A stretch of DNA of 64,000 nucleotides, taken from Chelonoidis abingdonii (taxonomy: Eukaryota; Chordata; Testudines; Testudinidae). A model generated the notes under the pieces. The model was not told the origin of the DNA. It did not search any database and was given only the letters and a program-made list of their open reading frames with translations. Within the stretch, counting starts at the first letter, position 1. Every line of letters starts with the position of its first letter. Made by a program: the position numbers and the translations under genes. This document shows positions 10,501 through 23,937 of the stretch, in pieces. The DNA is taken from the NCBI RefSeq assembly GCF_003597395.2, contig NC_133770.1:78781548-78845547 (forward strand). Direction: 5' to 3'.

Positions 10501-12125
10501 GGTTGAGTTTTCTGTGGAAGGTAGAAGTTGGAAATAGTGTTGAATGAAGGAGTAAGATGTCAACATACTGAAGATGAAAATGATTACTTAATAGCTCAGT
10601 TAAAGATACTTGTAGATGCATGGCAATAGTCCTAGCTTTTCTAGCATAAACATTTGAGTCTTAAGACTATATAAGGCTCAATACTACCATTAAATAAGCC
10701 CCTTTCAGTTGCTGCTAATTTTGCTTTCTATTCTTGCATCCACTGGTTGTCATGTTAGCCTTATAACTTGAGAGATGATGCAAGACTTTCAGTTTTAATC
10801 ATTCTGGCATGAAAACTCAATTATTGGTGGGAAAGAAGTTGGTGCTCCGTTGGGATTGGGAGGGATTGAAAAAGAAACAATAGTCTCAAGATTTCCCGTG
10901 ATCACTGTATAGAACACTGACAGGAATTTGATGTTTTCTGGCATTATTCATCTTAGTGTTTCAGCTTTAGTGTTGTGTGTGAACCACTCTTCCCATGTCA
11001 GAAATCACTATTACATCAGTGGTAAAATGCAGTCAGCAGTTGAGCCTAAGGAGATTAAATAAAGAAGGAAAAACACATCAGCAAGGAAAATGTTTAATAT
11101 ACAATTTAATAACACCACATAGATTAAATTCTATATATTACCAGCACAGAAACCAGTAACAGCTCTAGAGCAAAACTTCAATGGGGCATCATACTCTTCC
11201 TTAACTGTGCATGATCCCATTTATTTGTCCTCTTGTAGTTGCTGGCCTGTTATATGAAATGTGGGAACCTTCATACTGCAACCACCAATAAAATGTGAAC
11301 TATGCAGCTAGGGGCTTTGAAGCAACTGCCATCTGAATGGCATAATCAGGTTGCTGGTTCCTGGATGCAGGAATGCCCCCTGGCTGGGTCATTGTCAGCC
11401 ATCACACATTAGAGCAACTGCTCTAATCTGCACCGGAAGACCAACCTTGCGCTGAGCTGGCTAAAAATTGAGGGGAGGAGAGGGTCAGAGTAGTACCCTT
11501 AATGTCACCTTAGCTACACTTACTCTCTGGTCTTGCACTGAGAATCTGTTCCAGAACCCCCTGAACTCCCTGGTGTTCAGAGAGTGTGCAGGCTACATGT
11601 AGAACAGGTGAGGGGCCCTGGCCCTGCTTTCTCTATGCCTCTTTTCTCCCTGCACATTTGAGGGCCCTTCTATCCCTGCTTTCACTCAAGTATTTCTCTC
11701 AGTGGAAGAGTAGTTTGGGAGGAATAATCAAGCACAGAAATGGTCACTTGGGAAGTTGAACCAAGCCTTATTGAAATAAGCCTGATACAGTCACTTACAG
11801 TAACATCTTCTTGACAGATGTCTCCTTTTGTAGAGATCTCTTCCAAACCTTGACTTCCCTTGAGTTGGGTCTGGGCTTATCTGACTGCAAGCAGTTTATC
11901 CAATAAAAGGGAAAAGTCCCCTACTTGTGCTGAAGGGCCCAATAGACGACGCACCTGGCTTCATGCAAATTCAGTTGTCGCCTTGCATTCTCACAAACCT
12001 CTGCACCTCAATCCTATTCTTTTCCTTTCCCGCGTTGGCTTTTCCTGCCCCCACAGCCTTGCTGATTTTCCCAGAGTGGCAGTGCTGATATGCCAGACAG
12101 TCGCCACAGCACTTGCAGCAAGGCC
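10501..12125. other. Unassigned sequence
   Basis: No gene was recognised. Frames crossing 11860-12138 are chance frames, partly overlapping the CR1 copy that starts at about 12126. Confidence 0.45.
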
Positions 12126-13405
12126 AAATCCTACTTGAGATTCCTGTTTTATGAATCCCAGGATTACATTAGCCCTTTTGGCCACAGCTTCACACTGGGC
12201 GTTCATGTTCAGCTGATTATCCACCATGACCCCCAAATCCTGATTAAAGTCACTGCTTTCCAGGAGAGGTGCTCCCATCCTGTAAGTATGGCCTAGATTC
12301 TTTGTTCCCAGATGTATACATTTGCATTTACTGTATTAACACTTATTGTTGGCTTGGTCGCAGTTTACAAAGCCGTCCAGATAGCTCTGAATCAGTGACC
12401 TGTCCTCTTCATTGTCTACCACTCTCCTGATTTTTGTGTCGCCTGTAAACTTTATCAGTGACAATTTTGTTTTATTCCATGTTATTGATAAAATGTTCAG
12501 TAGTGTAGGGCTAAGAACTGATTGCCACAGGACTCGACTAGAACACACCTGTTTAAAGATGATTCCCTATTTAGAATTACATTTTGAGACCTATCAGTTA
12601 GCCAGCTATTAATCCATTTAATGTGTGCCATGTTAATTCTATAACTTTCTAGCTTTTTTAATCAGAATGTCTTGCAGTCCAAAGTCAAATGCTTTACAGA
12701 AGATAAAGTATATGATATCAAAACTATTGCCTTTTTCAAACTTATGTCATCCAAACAAGATATCAAATTAGTTTGACAGACTGTTTTCCATAAACCCATG
12801 TTAATTGGTGTTAATTATATCACCCTCCTTTAATTCTTTATTAATCAAGTCCTAGTGTATTATCTTGTCCAGGACCGATGTCAGATCAACAGGCCTATAA
12901 TTATCTGCATCATCCAATTTACCCTTTTTAAATATTGGCACAATATTAGCTTTTTTTTAGTCTTCTGGAACGTCTCCAGAATTCCAAGACTTACTGAAAA
13001 TGAACATTAACAATCTAGCGAGATTTTCAGCCAGCTCTTCTAAAACTATTGAATACAGGTTATTTGGAGCTGCTGATATAAAAATGTATAACTTTTAGTA
13101 GCATCTGTTTAACATAATCATCATATGATGGAACAACATTATCTGTTTTTTTTTTCCCAAATACAGAACAGAAATATTTATTGAACTTTTCTGCATTATT
13201 GATAATTCTACCATTTCTTCCAGTAATGGACTGATACGATTGTCAGGATTCTTTTTGTTCCTAATATACTTTTAAACTCCTTATATAGTCTTAATTCTGC
13301 TGTCCTCAAACTTTTCCTTGTATCCCTTTGCTTCCTTATCAATTTTCTACATTCCTAGCTTCTGATTTATATTCATTACTGTCAACTTCCCCCCTTTTCT
13401 TCACA
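12126..13405 (-). mobile_element. CR1-clade LINE body, truncated at both ends
   Basis: Minus-strand pieces occur in the order expected for CR1. Near 13380-13150 is the linker ahead of the polymerase, including a KYF-type segment (AEVFNKYFCSVFGKK in the family). Near 12550 is SVLSPTLLNI from the VPQGSVLGP box. FTGDTKIRRVVDNEEDR at about 12450 corresponds to the FADDTK catalytic box, here with ADD changed to TGD. DLGVMVDNQLNMNAQCEAVA follows at about 12240. Frameshifts and stops separate the pieces. The element stops before the last part of the ORF, so its 3' end is missing or lies outside this copy. Confidence 0.8.
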
Positions 13406-14262
13406 AATAGCAATACGAGAATCTGAAAGAACATCAAAAACATACAGAAGGAGCCAAGTTTTCAACTAGCATATGCAACTGTACATTAACATTGGCACAG
13501 GCCTTATTTATGCCCATAAACATCTGATAGTTGGGCTAAAATAATGTATTGGGGTGTACACAGGGCCAGTTTCAGAAATCCCAAGTCAGCCAATGTCCCA
13601 TTATAACCTGTGTAAGATAGGAGGTGGGGTAAGCAACTATGTCTCCACACAAAAGGAGACAATAATAATGGTAGCTAGTATAATAAAAGTTTAAATGATT
13701 AACACAATGGCTAACTTTAGGAACCAAAGTGGTAATTCTTACTATAGAGGGTTACTACTTTAACCTCTTTTTATAAGACTCCATTGAAGAATACGCAATG
13801 CAGTGGCATTGCCATCCACTATAGGAAGCTCCCAAAGGCAGGGTGAAATGACTGATGTAGTTTTCACTTGGAAGAAGTCAAACCATAACTACGTAGTATT
13901 AAAAGAACAGAAATTCAAGAACTCATTAACATCTGGTTTAGGCACTGGATCAGAAAACGTTCTCTGATTAGTTTGTACTCATTTAGTGCCCCTTAAGCAT
14001 CAGCATCTTTTCTCACTATAATCCACAGTTTATTTCAGCTCCTTAAGAAAGCTGATTTTGTAACAATTGCAGAAAAGACACTAAGATGACACCAACATGG
14101 ATTAATCTTTAACAGCTGTTTTCCCCAGAGAAAGCACTAAGAAATACAATAGAGCTATGTGAAATACTCAACTTGAAATTCAAGTTTTAGATTCTGGACA
14201 AGAGGAGCCACGTGGTGCAAAAGAGTGATTCTTGGCCCCATATCTTGCTTTGCACAAATCCA
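13406..14262. other. Unassigned sequence between two CR1 copies
   Basis: AT-rich and without recognised features. It separates two CR1 copies in the same orientation. These are not one element, because both carry the catalytic-box region. Confidence 0.5.
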
Positions 14263-15823
14263 AAGAACATAAGAACAGCCATACTAGGTCAGACCAAGGG
14301 TCCATCTAATCCAGTATCTTGTCTTCCAACTGTGGCCAATGCCAGCTGTTTCAGAGGGAATGAACAGAACAGGCAGTCATCCAGTGATTCATCCCGCTGC
14401 CCACTCCTAGCGTCTGACAAACACAAACTAGGGACACGCAGACCATGGGGGTTGCCTCCCTGACCATCCTGGCTAATAGCCATTGATGGACTTATCCTCC
14501 ATTAATTTATCTAATTCTTTTTTGAACCACACTATAGTTTTGGCCTTCACAACTTCCCCTGGCAATGAGTTCCACAGGTTGACTGGGCGTTGTATGAAGT
14601 ACTCCCTTTTGTTTGTTTTAAATGTGCTGACTATAAATTTCATTGGGTGACCCCTGGTTCTTGTGTTATGTGAAGGAGTAACTAACACTTACTTTCTCCA
14701 CACCATTCTTGATTTTATAGATCTTTCATATCCCCTCTTAGTCATCTCTTTTTCAAGCTGAAAAGTACCAGTTCTCCTCATACAGAGTCTGTTCCATACC
14801 CTTAATCATTTTTGTTGCCCTTCTCTGTGCCTTTTCCCATGTTAATATATCTTTTTTCAGATGGGATGATCAGAACTGCATGCAGTATTCAAGATGTGGG
14901 CCTTTCATGGATTTATATAGTGGTATTATATTTCCTGTCTTATCTATCCCTTTCCTAATGGTTCCTAACAGTCTGTTAGTGTTTTTGACTGCCACTGCAC
15001 ACTGTGGATGTTTTCAGAGAACTATCCACAATGACTCCAAGATCTTTCTTGAGTGATAACAGCTAATCTAGACGCCACATCATTTTGTATGTATAGGGAT
15101 TATTTTTTTTCAACGTGCATTACATTGCATTTATCAACATTGAATTTCATCTGCCATTTTGTTGCCCAGTCACCCAGTTTCGTGTAATCCTTTTGTAACT
15201 CTTCATAGTCTGCACTGGACTTAACTATCTTGAGTAATTTTGTATCATCTGCAAACTTTGCCACCTCACTGCTTACCCCTCTTTCCAGATCATTTATAAA
15301 TATGTTGAACATCACTGGTTCCAATATAGATCCTTGGGAGGACACCACTACTAACCTCTCTCTATTATGAAAACTGTCCATTTGTTCCTACCCTTTGTTT
15401 CTTGTCTTTTAACCAGTTACTGATCCGTGAGAGGACCTTCCCTCTTATCCTATGATTGCTTACTTTGCTTAAGAGCCTTTGGTGAGGGTCCCTGTCAGAG
15501 GCTTTCTGAAAGTCAAGTACGCTCTATTCACTGGATCACCGTGTCAACATGTTTGTTGACCCACTCAAAGAATTCTAATAGATTGGTGAGGCATGATTTC
15601 CCTTTACAAAAGCCATATTGACCCTTTCTTCAGCAAATCGTGTTCATCTGTGCGTCTGATAATACTGTTCTTTACTATACTTCAACCATGTGCCCTGGTA
15701 CTGAAGTTAGGCTTACTATCCTGTAATTGCTGGGATCGCCTCTGGAACCTTTTTTAAAAAATGGTGTTATGTTAGCTATCCTCCAGTCAACTGGTACAGA
15801 GACTGATTTAAATGATAGGTTTC
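14263..15823 (-). mobile_element. CR1 LINE, 5'-truncated, 3' end present
   Basis: The frame at 15100-15381 carries SSQGSILEPVMFNIFINDLE, then AKFADDTKLLKIV with the intact FADD catalytic box, then WATKWQMKFNVDKC. Upstream, 15381-15823 encodes the earlier reverse-transcriptase fingers in broken frames. Downstream, 14473-14688 carries the C-terminus with YFIQRPVNLWNSLPGEVVKA and ends at a stop. The 3' untranslated part at 14263-14470 ends with the typical AAGAACATAAGAACAG word (as read on the plus strand). Length is about 1.56 kb against several kb for a complete CR1. Frameshifts make it inactive. Confidence 0.9.
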
Positions 15824-16336
15824 ATAAAAAGAAAATGGAGCATTTTGACTTATAAATCTCTCCTTGGATGAATGTGCACTTGTACTAGAGTCCATGTGAA
15901 CTGCCTACTCTCATCTCCAAAGGCAGACAAGTCCTGATATGACTACTTTTAGTAAGTAATTCAAATGGACAGACTTGTCCATGGTCATTAAAAATTAATT
16001 TATTGTCATAACCATATTAACTTTTGTGTATGACTATGGCAATAGATTATCTCCGTCACATTTCCTTGAAATTGTAATTTTCGTGGACTCTGTATAGCTC
16101 AAAGTAGATTAATCCAATCTCTTTATTTAATCTGTATTTGATCAAATTTAGAATTTTATTTGTTGAATATAGAATCTAATCATGTAATTAGAGAATAAAC
16201 AAAACAGCAAGATAATAAATATTACAAAATGTGTTCTTGCAATGCTACAAGATCAAAATATCATTAAACTAAAATAATAAATAAAAATAATAAAGCCCTG
16301 GCAGCTTGTAGATAATAATACATTTGTGTTATATAT
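15824..16336. other. Unassigned AT-rich sequence
   Basis: No gene or repeat was identified. Confidence 0.5.
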
Positions 16337-16424
16337 ATGAATTTGACACACTATTTTTTTTAGTTAGTGCATATATATATATATATGCACTAACTAAAAA
16401 AAAAAAAAAGTGTGTCAAATTCAT
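16337..16424. repeat. 88-nt hairpin-forming inverted repeat
   Basis: The left arm begins ATGAATTTGACACACT and continues through a T run to TAGTTAGTGC. The right arm mirrors it as GCACTAACTA, an A run, then AGTGTGTCAAATTCAT. The centre is a short AT alternation. The arms pair almost completely. The only clear differences are the run lengths (8 T on the left, 14 A on the right) and one extra TA next to the left T run. It could be a very small MITE or a palindrome arising from replication. Confidence 0.85.
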
Positions 16425-18290
16425 CCCAACTCCATTGACCTGAGTAGAGTTGAATGAATGAATTTGCCCAATGCTGTTGCTTTAAGTAGAATTTGAATCC
16501 CTACACCACACCTTAAATTGCAAAGTAGACAAACATAGCAACTGAAGTTTTCACTGTTATTGGCTCTGAAGTCAGTAGACTCAACACAGACTCTGGGGTC
16601 GGGATATATTTTCCTTGTTTTTAACTTCAGGGACCCAGCATTTAATATTGCTGCAGTTTCTTTACCCTTTGTCATATTTTGCTCTAACTGGAATTTAACG
16701 CTTGTCACACCCCGATGGCCCCCTCCCTCAGGAATTTGTTCATATTTTAGGAGAATGCAGTAGGTCCACAGCACAGCTTTTTTGGCTATGAAGCCAAGAA
16801 GCCCATTTATGTTTATATCTCCAGCCCCCTTTTTAAATTATTGCTTGTAGAGCATAATATATTTTTCCTTCAAAATAACTGTCTTCTTGAAACTGTTTAC
16901 CTTGGTTGCTTCTTTTTGTGCAATTCGTCATTTATTCAGTATGGCATGTATGTAAATAAGTAAATAGGTTCCTTTGGTAGATTCCATGAGGTCCATAATT
17001 GTGCCCTACTCCCTCCGGTTGTATTTCTCTGTTGTATTTAGTGATTGTATTTATCTCTGCCTCATTCACTCAATTTGATTTTAGAACTTGGTATGACTAG
17101 AATCCAATTTGCTCTCCTTACTACTTCCCCAACCTTCTGCCTGGGGAATCAGTGTCCTGTATTCCTATCTTCTGGAGGCTGAAAAGTGGCAGTAAAAGCT
17201 GGGAGTGGGAAGGGCACACTAAACACTAGTTAGCGGGAAGCAGGTGATCCTTTGAATACAAAATATTTACTAGCTCTAGTGGTTCAGAAGGCAGCAGTCA
17301 GTGGAAGCAGAAGAGAAGAGAGGATTGGACTGTCAACAGGGCTTCAAAATGGATAAAGAGATTCATGTAAGCAAATTTCAGCTTCCAGGGTGATCAGTTT
17401 TTATATTGAATGAAGGTGTATGTCCCAGGTCTTTGTGTCCTGGTTAGAAGCCTGGCTGCCTGTGAACTCCCTCCTCACGGCTCAAATGGAAAACTCCACC
17501 TAGCTGTGGCAAATGGCTACTGCAAACAACTGAATTTTTCCCATTTTGGGCAGGCAGGCAAGACAAAATGGCAGCCAGTGTCAGTAAAATCACCTAATAT
17601 CCACCAAACAAGGATGCCTGTAGCCAGGAAGAGGAGGATATTTGTGACTGTTGCTCCATCTGGCGCATGCAGTGGCTGCAAGCTCTCAGAATTCACAGGA
17701 CGATGCCTCTATTCTGGCCAGTGTTTCTGTATCAATAACTTTCCAGTCAATTATTTCCCCACATCAACTTTACATTTCTTGAGGGAGAAACAAAAACAGA
17801 TTTGTATTGCGTTTCCTTGTTTAAATTGTTGGCTGAATTATAATTATCTAGGTATTTCTCCAGATTTACAAATATTTTTAGGGCCTTCCCCACTTTTAAT
17901 TACGCTAGAAGGCTTACAGCCTCTTGGAACTTCCCTGGGGCTGTTACGTTAGCTCCTACCCCGTTCTGTGCCTCTGGTCTTTTGTTGTCCTTATTCTGAA
18001 TTTCATCTGTAATGTTTTGCACATATTGTACATGGCAGGTATGATTGTAAGTTGGGTCATAGTTTGCTGATTCAAATCCCAGAGTTATAAAGCCTGTAGG
18101 TGAATATATTGTGGGAAAAGGTGTCCTCTCTCTATAGTTAAGGCTGAAACTGTGGAGGAAATTTTTGGACAAAAGGATCTAGTGAGGAGAGTGACTGATT
18201 CTTCAAGTTGGCTAACTTATAGTAGGTCTTCAAGGAAGCTGCTCATAATTGGGGTGAACTAGTTCAGATCGGAAACAAACCAACTCAAAT
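16425..18290. other. Unassigned sequence with the longest open frame of the window
   Basis: The plus-strand frame 17410-17952 runs 180 codons from ATG. I see no domain, signal peptide or membrane pattern that I recognise. The cysteine, proline and hydrophobic content looks like translated non-coding DNA. No splice-site pair or promoter supports it. Most likely chance. Confidence 0.45.
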
Positions 18291-18295
18291 ACACT

Positions 18296-18350
18296 AAATA
18301 GACAAACCAGAGATCAATCTAGATGATCATAATGGTCCCTTCTGTTCTTG
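18296..18350 (+). repeat. Short CR1-like 3' tail (tentative)
   Basis: The words CTAGATGATCATAATGG and GGTCCCTTCTG match, in the opposite direction, the tail of the CR1 fragment at 47568-47939. Only about 55 bp are recognisable. Confidence 0.4.
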
Positions 18351-20740
18351 ACATCTCTTAAAATATAAGAATGCACCACTTTTTTGGTCTAATTGGAGAT
18401 GCTGTTTCTTTGTCACTTGTGCTGTGACAAATGAAAATGCTAGTTCTTGGGAAATTTTTGCACACTTTGGTGTCTGAGCTCTTACTTGGGTGATTGTTCT
18501 CATTGTAATATATGGTCTAGTCACTGTCAATCAGTCCTGGCCAACCTCTTATCTCTGAATTCAGCAGATATCTAACCTCTTATCTCCATTTTGAAAATCA
18601 CAAGGAGTTATCAGAAGAAAGGGAGTTTCCCTGTTTCCCAATCAAGCATTGAAAATTGTTTTCCAAAGTACTCTGAGAATCCAGGAACAGCAAGCTTACA
18701 CATTGGACAACAGTTAAGTGAATCCAAATGCCAGTTGTCCCATGCCAGATACAGTATTAATTCAAATTCACTATAGGGCAAAACTACCATTAGAGCTCTA
18801 TAGGAAAGGGACTAGAATAGCGAAGTCATGATTTTAGGGTAATATGCAGACATTATTTGAAGACTGGAATTGGAACACAAGCATTATACTGCATTTTGTT
18901 TAACACAATCCCTTGTTAATTCATCTGGTATTTATTTTGATACCACTAATCTGAATGGATTCATTTAGCAATTGTGTGAATGTCATATGCACTTCCCCAA
19001 GGTGTGGTGCAGTGATGAAGCATTGCTTGAAGGACACTTAAAATAAAGTGTTACATTTCCTTTGATTATGTAAATTTCTTCATAAGCTCTCACTATAAAA
19101 CTCTTTCTGACACGTTAGCAGAAGCAGTTGTACTTGGAGGCCATTGTATCAGTAATATTTGAATAATGTCACAGCCAGGAGGAATCAGATCTCATAGATA
19201 AAACATTCAGTTGTTCTGGCAGAAGGTGCGATATGAAAATGTTTCAACCCCTCCGCCCCAACAATCTGTGATGCAGAGTGATGGAGCGAATGGGCAGGTT
19301 TTGACAAGGCAGCCACTATTTACAGAAGGGAGTCAGCGTTTGCTTTCCAGTTTTGTTTGGGGCTAGGGATATGAGTGGGAGAGTGGGGCAATGTGGTTTG
19401 TTCAGCTGCATGATTTCCATTCCCCCTTCAGAAATTGGTCTGCATATCCCATATGTTTGTGAAGTTTGTAATGGCATTTGTTCAAGAATAAGCATTGTCT
19501 TGAAAGCTTTCCAAAGTCCTGACTCTATAACAAAACAAATAAAGCTTGCAAAGTGATTACCTTCAGGGTCCTTGGGTTTTTTACAGCATGGCTTAGGAAT
19601 GTTTGACAGCGCTAGATCAAAAGGATTGGAACATTTGGTTATATGGTTTAAATTAATCCTAGGTGTGGAAATGTATTTGTTGCTGCCCTTTTAATACGTC
19701 AGTTTGTCTCACAAATCACATGCATTGACACACAGTATAGTGCTGCTTTAAATGTTACCTTTCCTAAAATTCTGCTACTGCTTACCCCCATTAAATAAAT
19801 ACAAAAATAAAATGGTCACACCTTTTGTTCCAACGCACCATTGCTGTATTGCACAGGGTAAGAAATAATATCTCCAAGTGAAATTTACTGGCACAGGGAA
19901 GAAAATATTGGTAATTCAAAACTGCACTGAGAGGGCGTTATTATGGGATAGTCTCAGATATTGATCTCATTGCACCATCTGGTCACTAGTATTTTAATCC
20001 ATCTCAAGTTACCGCAGTATTTCTAGCACAGAGTTACACCAATGTAAAACCAGCATGAGAGGAGAACTGGGCCTTACATTGTGCCTTTAACTTTACATGG
20101 ATACTATTTGTTTGGGGAATTATGGGTAGTTTGTGACTTGCCCTTACTAAGTCGTGCTGGGATATGCAAAGACCCTTCTCCCCACTCACTTCTTGCACAA
20201 TTTGCTGAAGGGCCAATTACAATAGCAGGCCTCATGAGCCATGATCTCCAGTCACTCAAAAGAGGTGAGGGAAGATAAGGACCAGGTTCCTGCTGTCTCC
20301 TCTGTGATGTTAGTTGTGATCACTATTCAGGGTGGCCACTTATTTATTTAGCGTGTGTATAGTCATCTAGGCAAGTGGCCACTAAGGGGCCATAGTGCAA
20401 GGAGGCAAGTGTATGGTAAGACAGGAAATAGAAACCCTTTTACATTCACAACATAGTCTCCAGGGTCTGGGTAATCTCTATATGCTGTACCACACTCCTG
20501 TACCAGCCCATGGAGTGGAGAATAAGATTATCAAGTCAATGGGGACTTTGCTCCCCTCATTGCATTGGCTCTGGGTAAGATTTTTAAAAGTACCTATATC
20601 ACTTAGGTGCCAGTCTGCACCATCTGAATGCATGGCACCAAGAGCACAAGTAAGGCACACTGAGCAACCCTGGGCGAGACACTGCTTTCCCTCATTGCCA
20701 TTTAGTTATTGGCCTCTGCTGACTGTAAACCAGTATACTC
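18351..20740. other. Unassigned sequence
   Basis: Nothing recognised. Chance frames are all below 70 codons. Confidence 0.5.
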
Positions 20741-20800
20741 ACTTATAAAGGCATTTAGGTGTCTAACTCCCATTGAGCTCAGTGGTGCCTAAATACTTCT
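20741..20800. repeat. Small inverted-repeat fragment
   Basis: AGGCATTTAGGTGTCTAACT is mirrored loosely by GTGGTGCCTAAATACTT around CCCATTGAGCTCAGTGG. This fits a decayed palindromic MITE family; the boundaries are approximate. Confidence 0.4.
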
Positions 20801-22125
20801 AAAAAAACCTGGTCCTAAGTGCCAGTTCGGGTGGTTGTTTTGTTATGGTTGTATAAAGAGCCACAAGGCAGACTTGCCTTATCTCAAACAACCTCAGATT
20901 GGGACGGTGAATTGGAACAAGGTTACAAACTGGATATCTGCCCAATGGGAATTCAGACAGGACACCAAATAGCTGTAACAACTCTGACCACTGCTGAGGT
21001 AGGCAGGATTCACACTGATAGTGTAAAGGCTTTGTATCCCCTTACCAGTCCCTTCCATCATATGTTCCTCTGGGGATAGGTTGGTATTGAGTATTATTTT
21101 TTCTCCCCTCATATAAACACCTCCCCCACCCCCTGCAACACAGTTCACAGAAATTGCTGCTGCATTCTTTACTACTTTTTATTACAGCTAACTGTGCTGA
21201 AATAAAGCATGTGCAACAGTGCAGCTAAAATGACACTTACTGAACCAACAAACAGTAAGAGCAACAGGCAACCATTTTTTTTGTGTATTTGGGGATTATT
21301 ATTTTCTGAGTTCTCTTCACTGGCCTTGATGCACCCATCCTTCATAGAATCCCCCTTCAGGAAAAAAGAGTCATACTGACTATCATTTTGACAGATGCTA
21401 GTGACATCTCAGTTCATGATGCACTTTGCAGCAGTCAGTTTTCCATCTATCCGCACTCCTCATCCCTCATACAAAAATATACGATAAAAAAAGAAGTGAT
21501 TTATAAAAAAAAAATTGCAGTGAAAAATCAGGTTATTTGTTAACTCTATTTTATGAATCTGCCCCTCCCCCCCATATCCCCTTCCTAAAATGAATATTGT
21601 ATGTAAGGGCCTGTTTTCTCATCAAGGAGTTTAGCATGTGTGACACAGTATATTATTGTAGCACTGAGGTAATGAGATATTATTGCCTATTAGAAACCAG
21701 GTAACTAGTTTTTTGCTCTAGGCCACTTTTTACCTCCTTAGCCTTGTGGAAAAGAGATGAGGTTGGGGAAAGATTTGCTTAGGTCATGTGGATTAGAATG
21801 TAAAAAAGAAAAAACTGTGGAATGGAATATGATACTTTCTCTTTATATAAATTCTAGGATCCCTTCCCCTCCCCCCAAGGTATGGGTCAGATCATCTGTT
21901 GATGTGCCCTTGAATAAATTACCTTTGACCTAAAATGAGTTTAAAATGTTGTCTGAATGGATTGTGGTGAAAGAAGCTGCCGCTCTCATCTCTTGCTTTG
22001 TGTTTTAGCATAGCAATTAGTCATGTGGGAGCAAGTGAATGAAGACCTTTGGGTGGGGGGTCAATTTTGCGGAGAACTGAGTGCCTTTGACTCCAATGTC
22101 AGTTGAAGGGGCTTGTGGAACTGGG
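20801..22125. other. Unassigned sequence
   Basis: A 117-codon frame at 20395-20748 ends just before this stretch, and frames up to 86 codons lie within it. None shows a recognisable domain. Confidence 0.45.
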
Positions 22126-22127
22126 CT

Positions 22128-22240
22128 TGTGTGGCCTAATCCTGCACCGCTGAAGTCAACTGGAGTTTTGCTGTTGATTTTCTATGGGAATTCTCATGTG
22201 CTTAAAGTAGCACACGTTTAAAGGCATGATCCAAAGCCTG
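22128..22240. repeat. Palindromic MITE-like fragment (tentative)
   Basis: GGCCTAATCCTGCACCGCTG near 22133 is loosely mirrored by GCATGATCCAAAGCC near 22223, around the words AGTCAACTGGAGTT and CATGTGCTTAAAGTAGCAC. It resembles a short inverted-repeat family that recurs in this window near 32190-32250 and 43255-43380. Confidence 0.4.
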
Positions 22241-23477
22241 CCTCGATGGCATTTTTCACTGGGCTTTGGATTAGGCCACAAGTGGTCTGCTGGTTAGGGG
22301 TATTACACTCTCATCGGGGGTCGCACAGAGGACAGGAGTTGTTACAGCCTCCAGCTACAGAATCTTGGCTCTTGAGCTCAAGCTGTATTAGCTCATGGTT
22401 TTTACCTTTTGGAGGTCCACAGATTAATCCCCAATGTGTTGGGCAAGAGGTAGTTGTCACAGGGGTTTGAAGAAACCCATTTGTGCCCTCCCGTTTAATT
22501 GCAAAAAGCACTGCCAAATCTATGTTTCTAGGAGAGGACGGTACAAGCCTTGTTTCCATGTAGAAATTCCAGCCCAAGCATAGTTTGATTTTTATATGTA
22601 GTCTGATTTTTGAAGCTTCTACTATCTCCCTGTACTTGCTGTTTTGTAAGAATGCTTGGGACCAACTGCTGGGGTTACTCTTCCATTGTAGTCAAGTCCA
22701 TATTTCAGTCTTCTATCTAATTCATGCAGATTGAGACAAAACTTGTTAGTCAATATATTCTTTTCATTATGTAGTTCTGCTTCCCACTTGAGGTATATCA
22801 GCCTCCACTGGAAAACACATTGCCAGATTCCCACCCAATTAAAGAAAAATATGCTATGTGTTATATATTTAAAATGGTTATTAGCCCAATATATTCAGAC
22901 CCCCATAATATCACTCCTGTTTATAGCACCCTTATCGCTATCAATAAATTTCCATGCCGGGGGCACTTACAACTATATTACCTTCTCCTATAGTATGTAG
23001 TGTACTTAACTCTTGGCTATTATCAACTCTTCTTACCCCTCTTCTAAAGGCCGAATTGGAAACCCAATTACAAGTGTTTGACAGTTGATAATAGTTCTTC
23101 TTTCCCCCACAGAGGCGCTTGAATAACATTTAATGAAATAAATTATTACGTTTTTTTCTTTTAGAAAATGTGGTATATGCAATATTGCATGGATCTGGTC
23201 TGATGAATGTTAGGGAGTTTATTTTTTCTGGGTATCTGTTTCACTGCACAGGGCTCTGCATCATTGCATACCAAGGATAATGATTGACAGGTGAATTCTT
23301 GCTGCTTCAAACTAATGATGTTTACTACCACCTGATTATGCTCCATAGAGTTTCTTAACTGTGATGCTGTATAGTTCTTTTTACAATATAGTCAGTCACC
23401 TATCATCCAAAGAAAACCAAAGACAAATCTGCAAAGGATTAGAGGAATAATGGATAACTAGTCTGGCCACGTTCCAG
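22241..23477. other. Unassigned sequence
   Basis: No gene or clear repeat was recognised. Confidence 0.5.
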
Positions 23478-23508
23478 GTGTATGTGTGTGTGTGTGTGTG
23501 AGAGATAC
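23478..23508. repeat. (TG)n microsatellite
   Basis: About ten TG units followed by AGAGATA. Confidence 0.93.
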
Positions 23509-23937
23509 ACTAGCCACATCACTGATTTGCTCATTTTGATTCGGCAAGCAGAATACAGTCGTTCTCTCTGTGTGTGTATATTCATAGCCTTAAACTAGTT
23601 ATATTTTCAATTTTTAAAATGCACAATCCACTTTAACCTTTCACCTTGGGATGGGAGTCGTGGGAAATGTACTGAAACAAATCCACTTTTAAAGTGGGGC
23701 ACTCCTGCTTCATCTGAAGTAAAGTACAAAAGACATAGCCACATCAGCTCCCTGACCTTCTAGGTTCATAGTGGACTATGTACCTGTTCACTGAGTAAAG
23801 GCCTAAGTTGCTCGGACAATTTAAGTGTGTAGTGCAGGTTCAGTTAGCTTCATCCCACTCTCTATTCCTTGTATCTACTGGCCCAAAAGGTGAGCATCCC
23901 TAGGACACTCCCAAACTGATATTTCCATGTGGTGGTC

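Noticed and set aside
12126..15823. One long CR1 element
   Set aside because: Both segments contain the catalytic-box region, so they are two separate copies in the same orientation.
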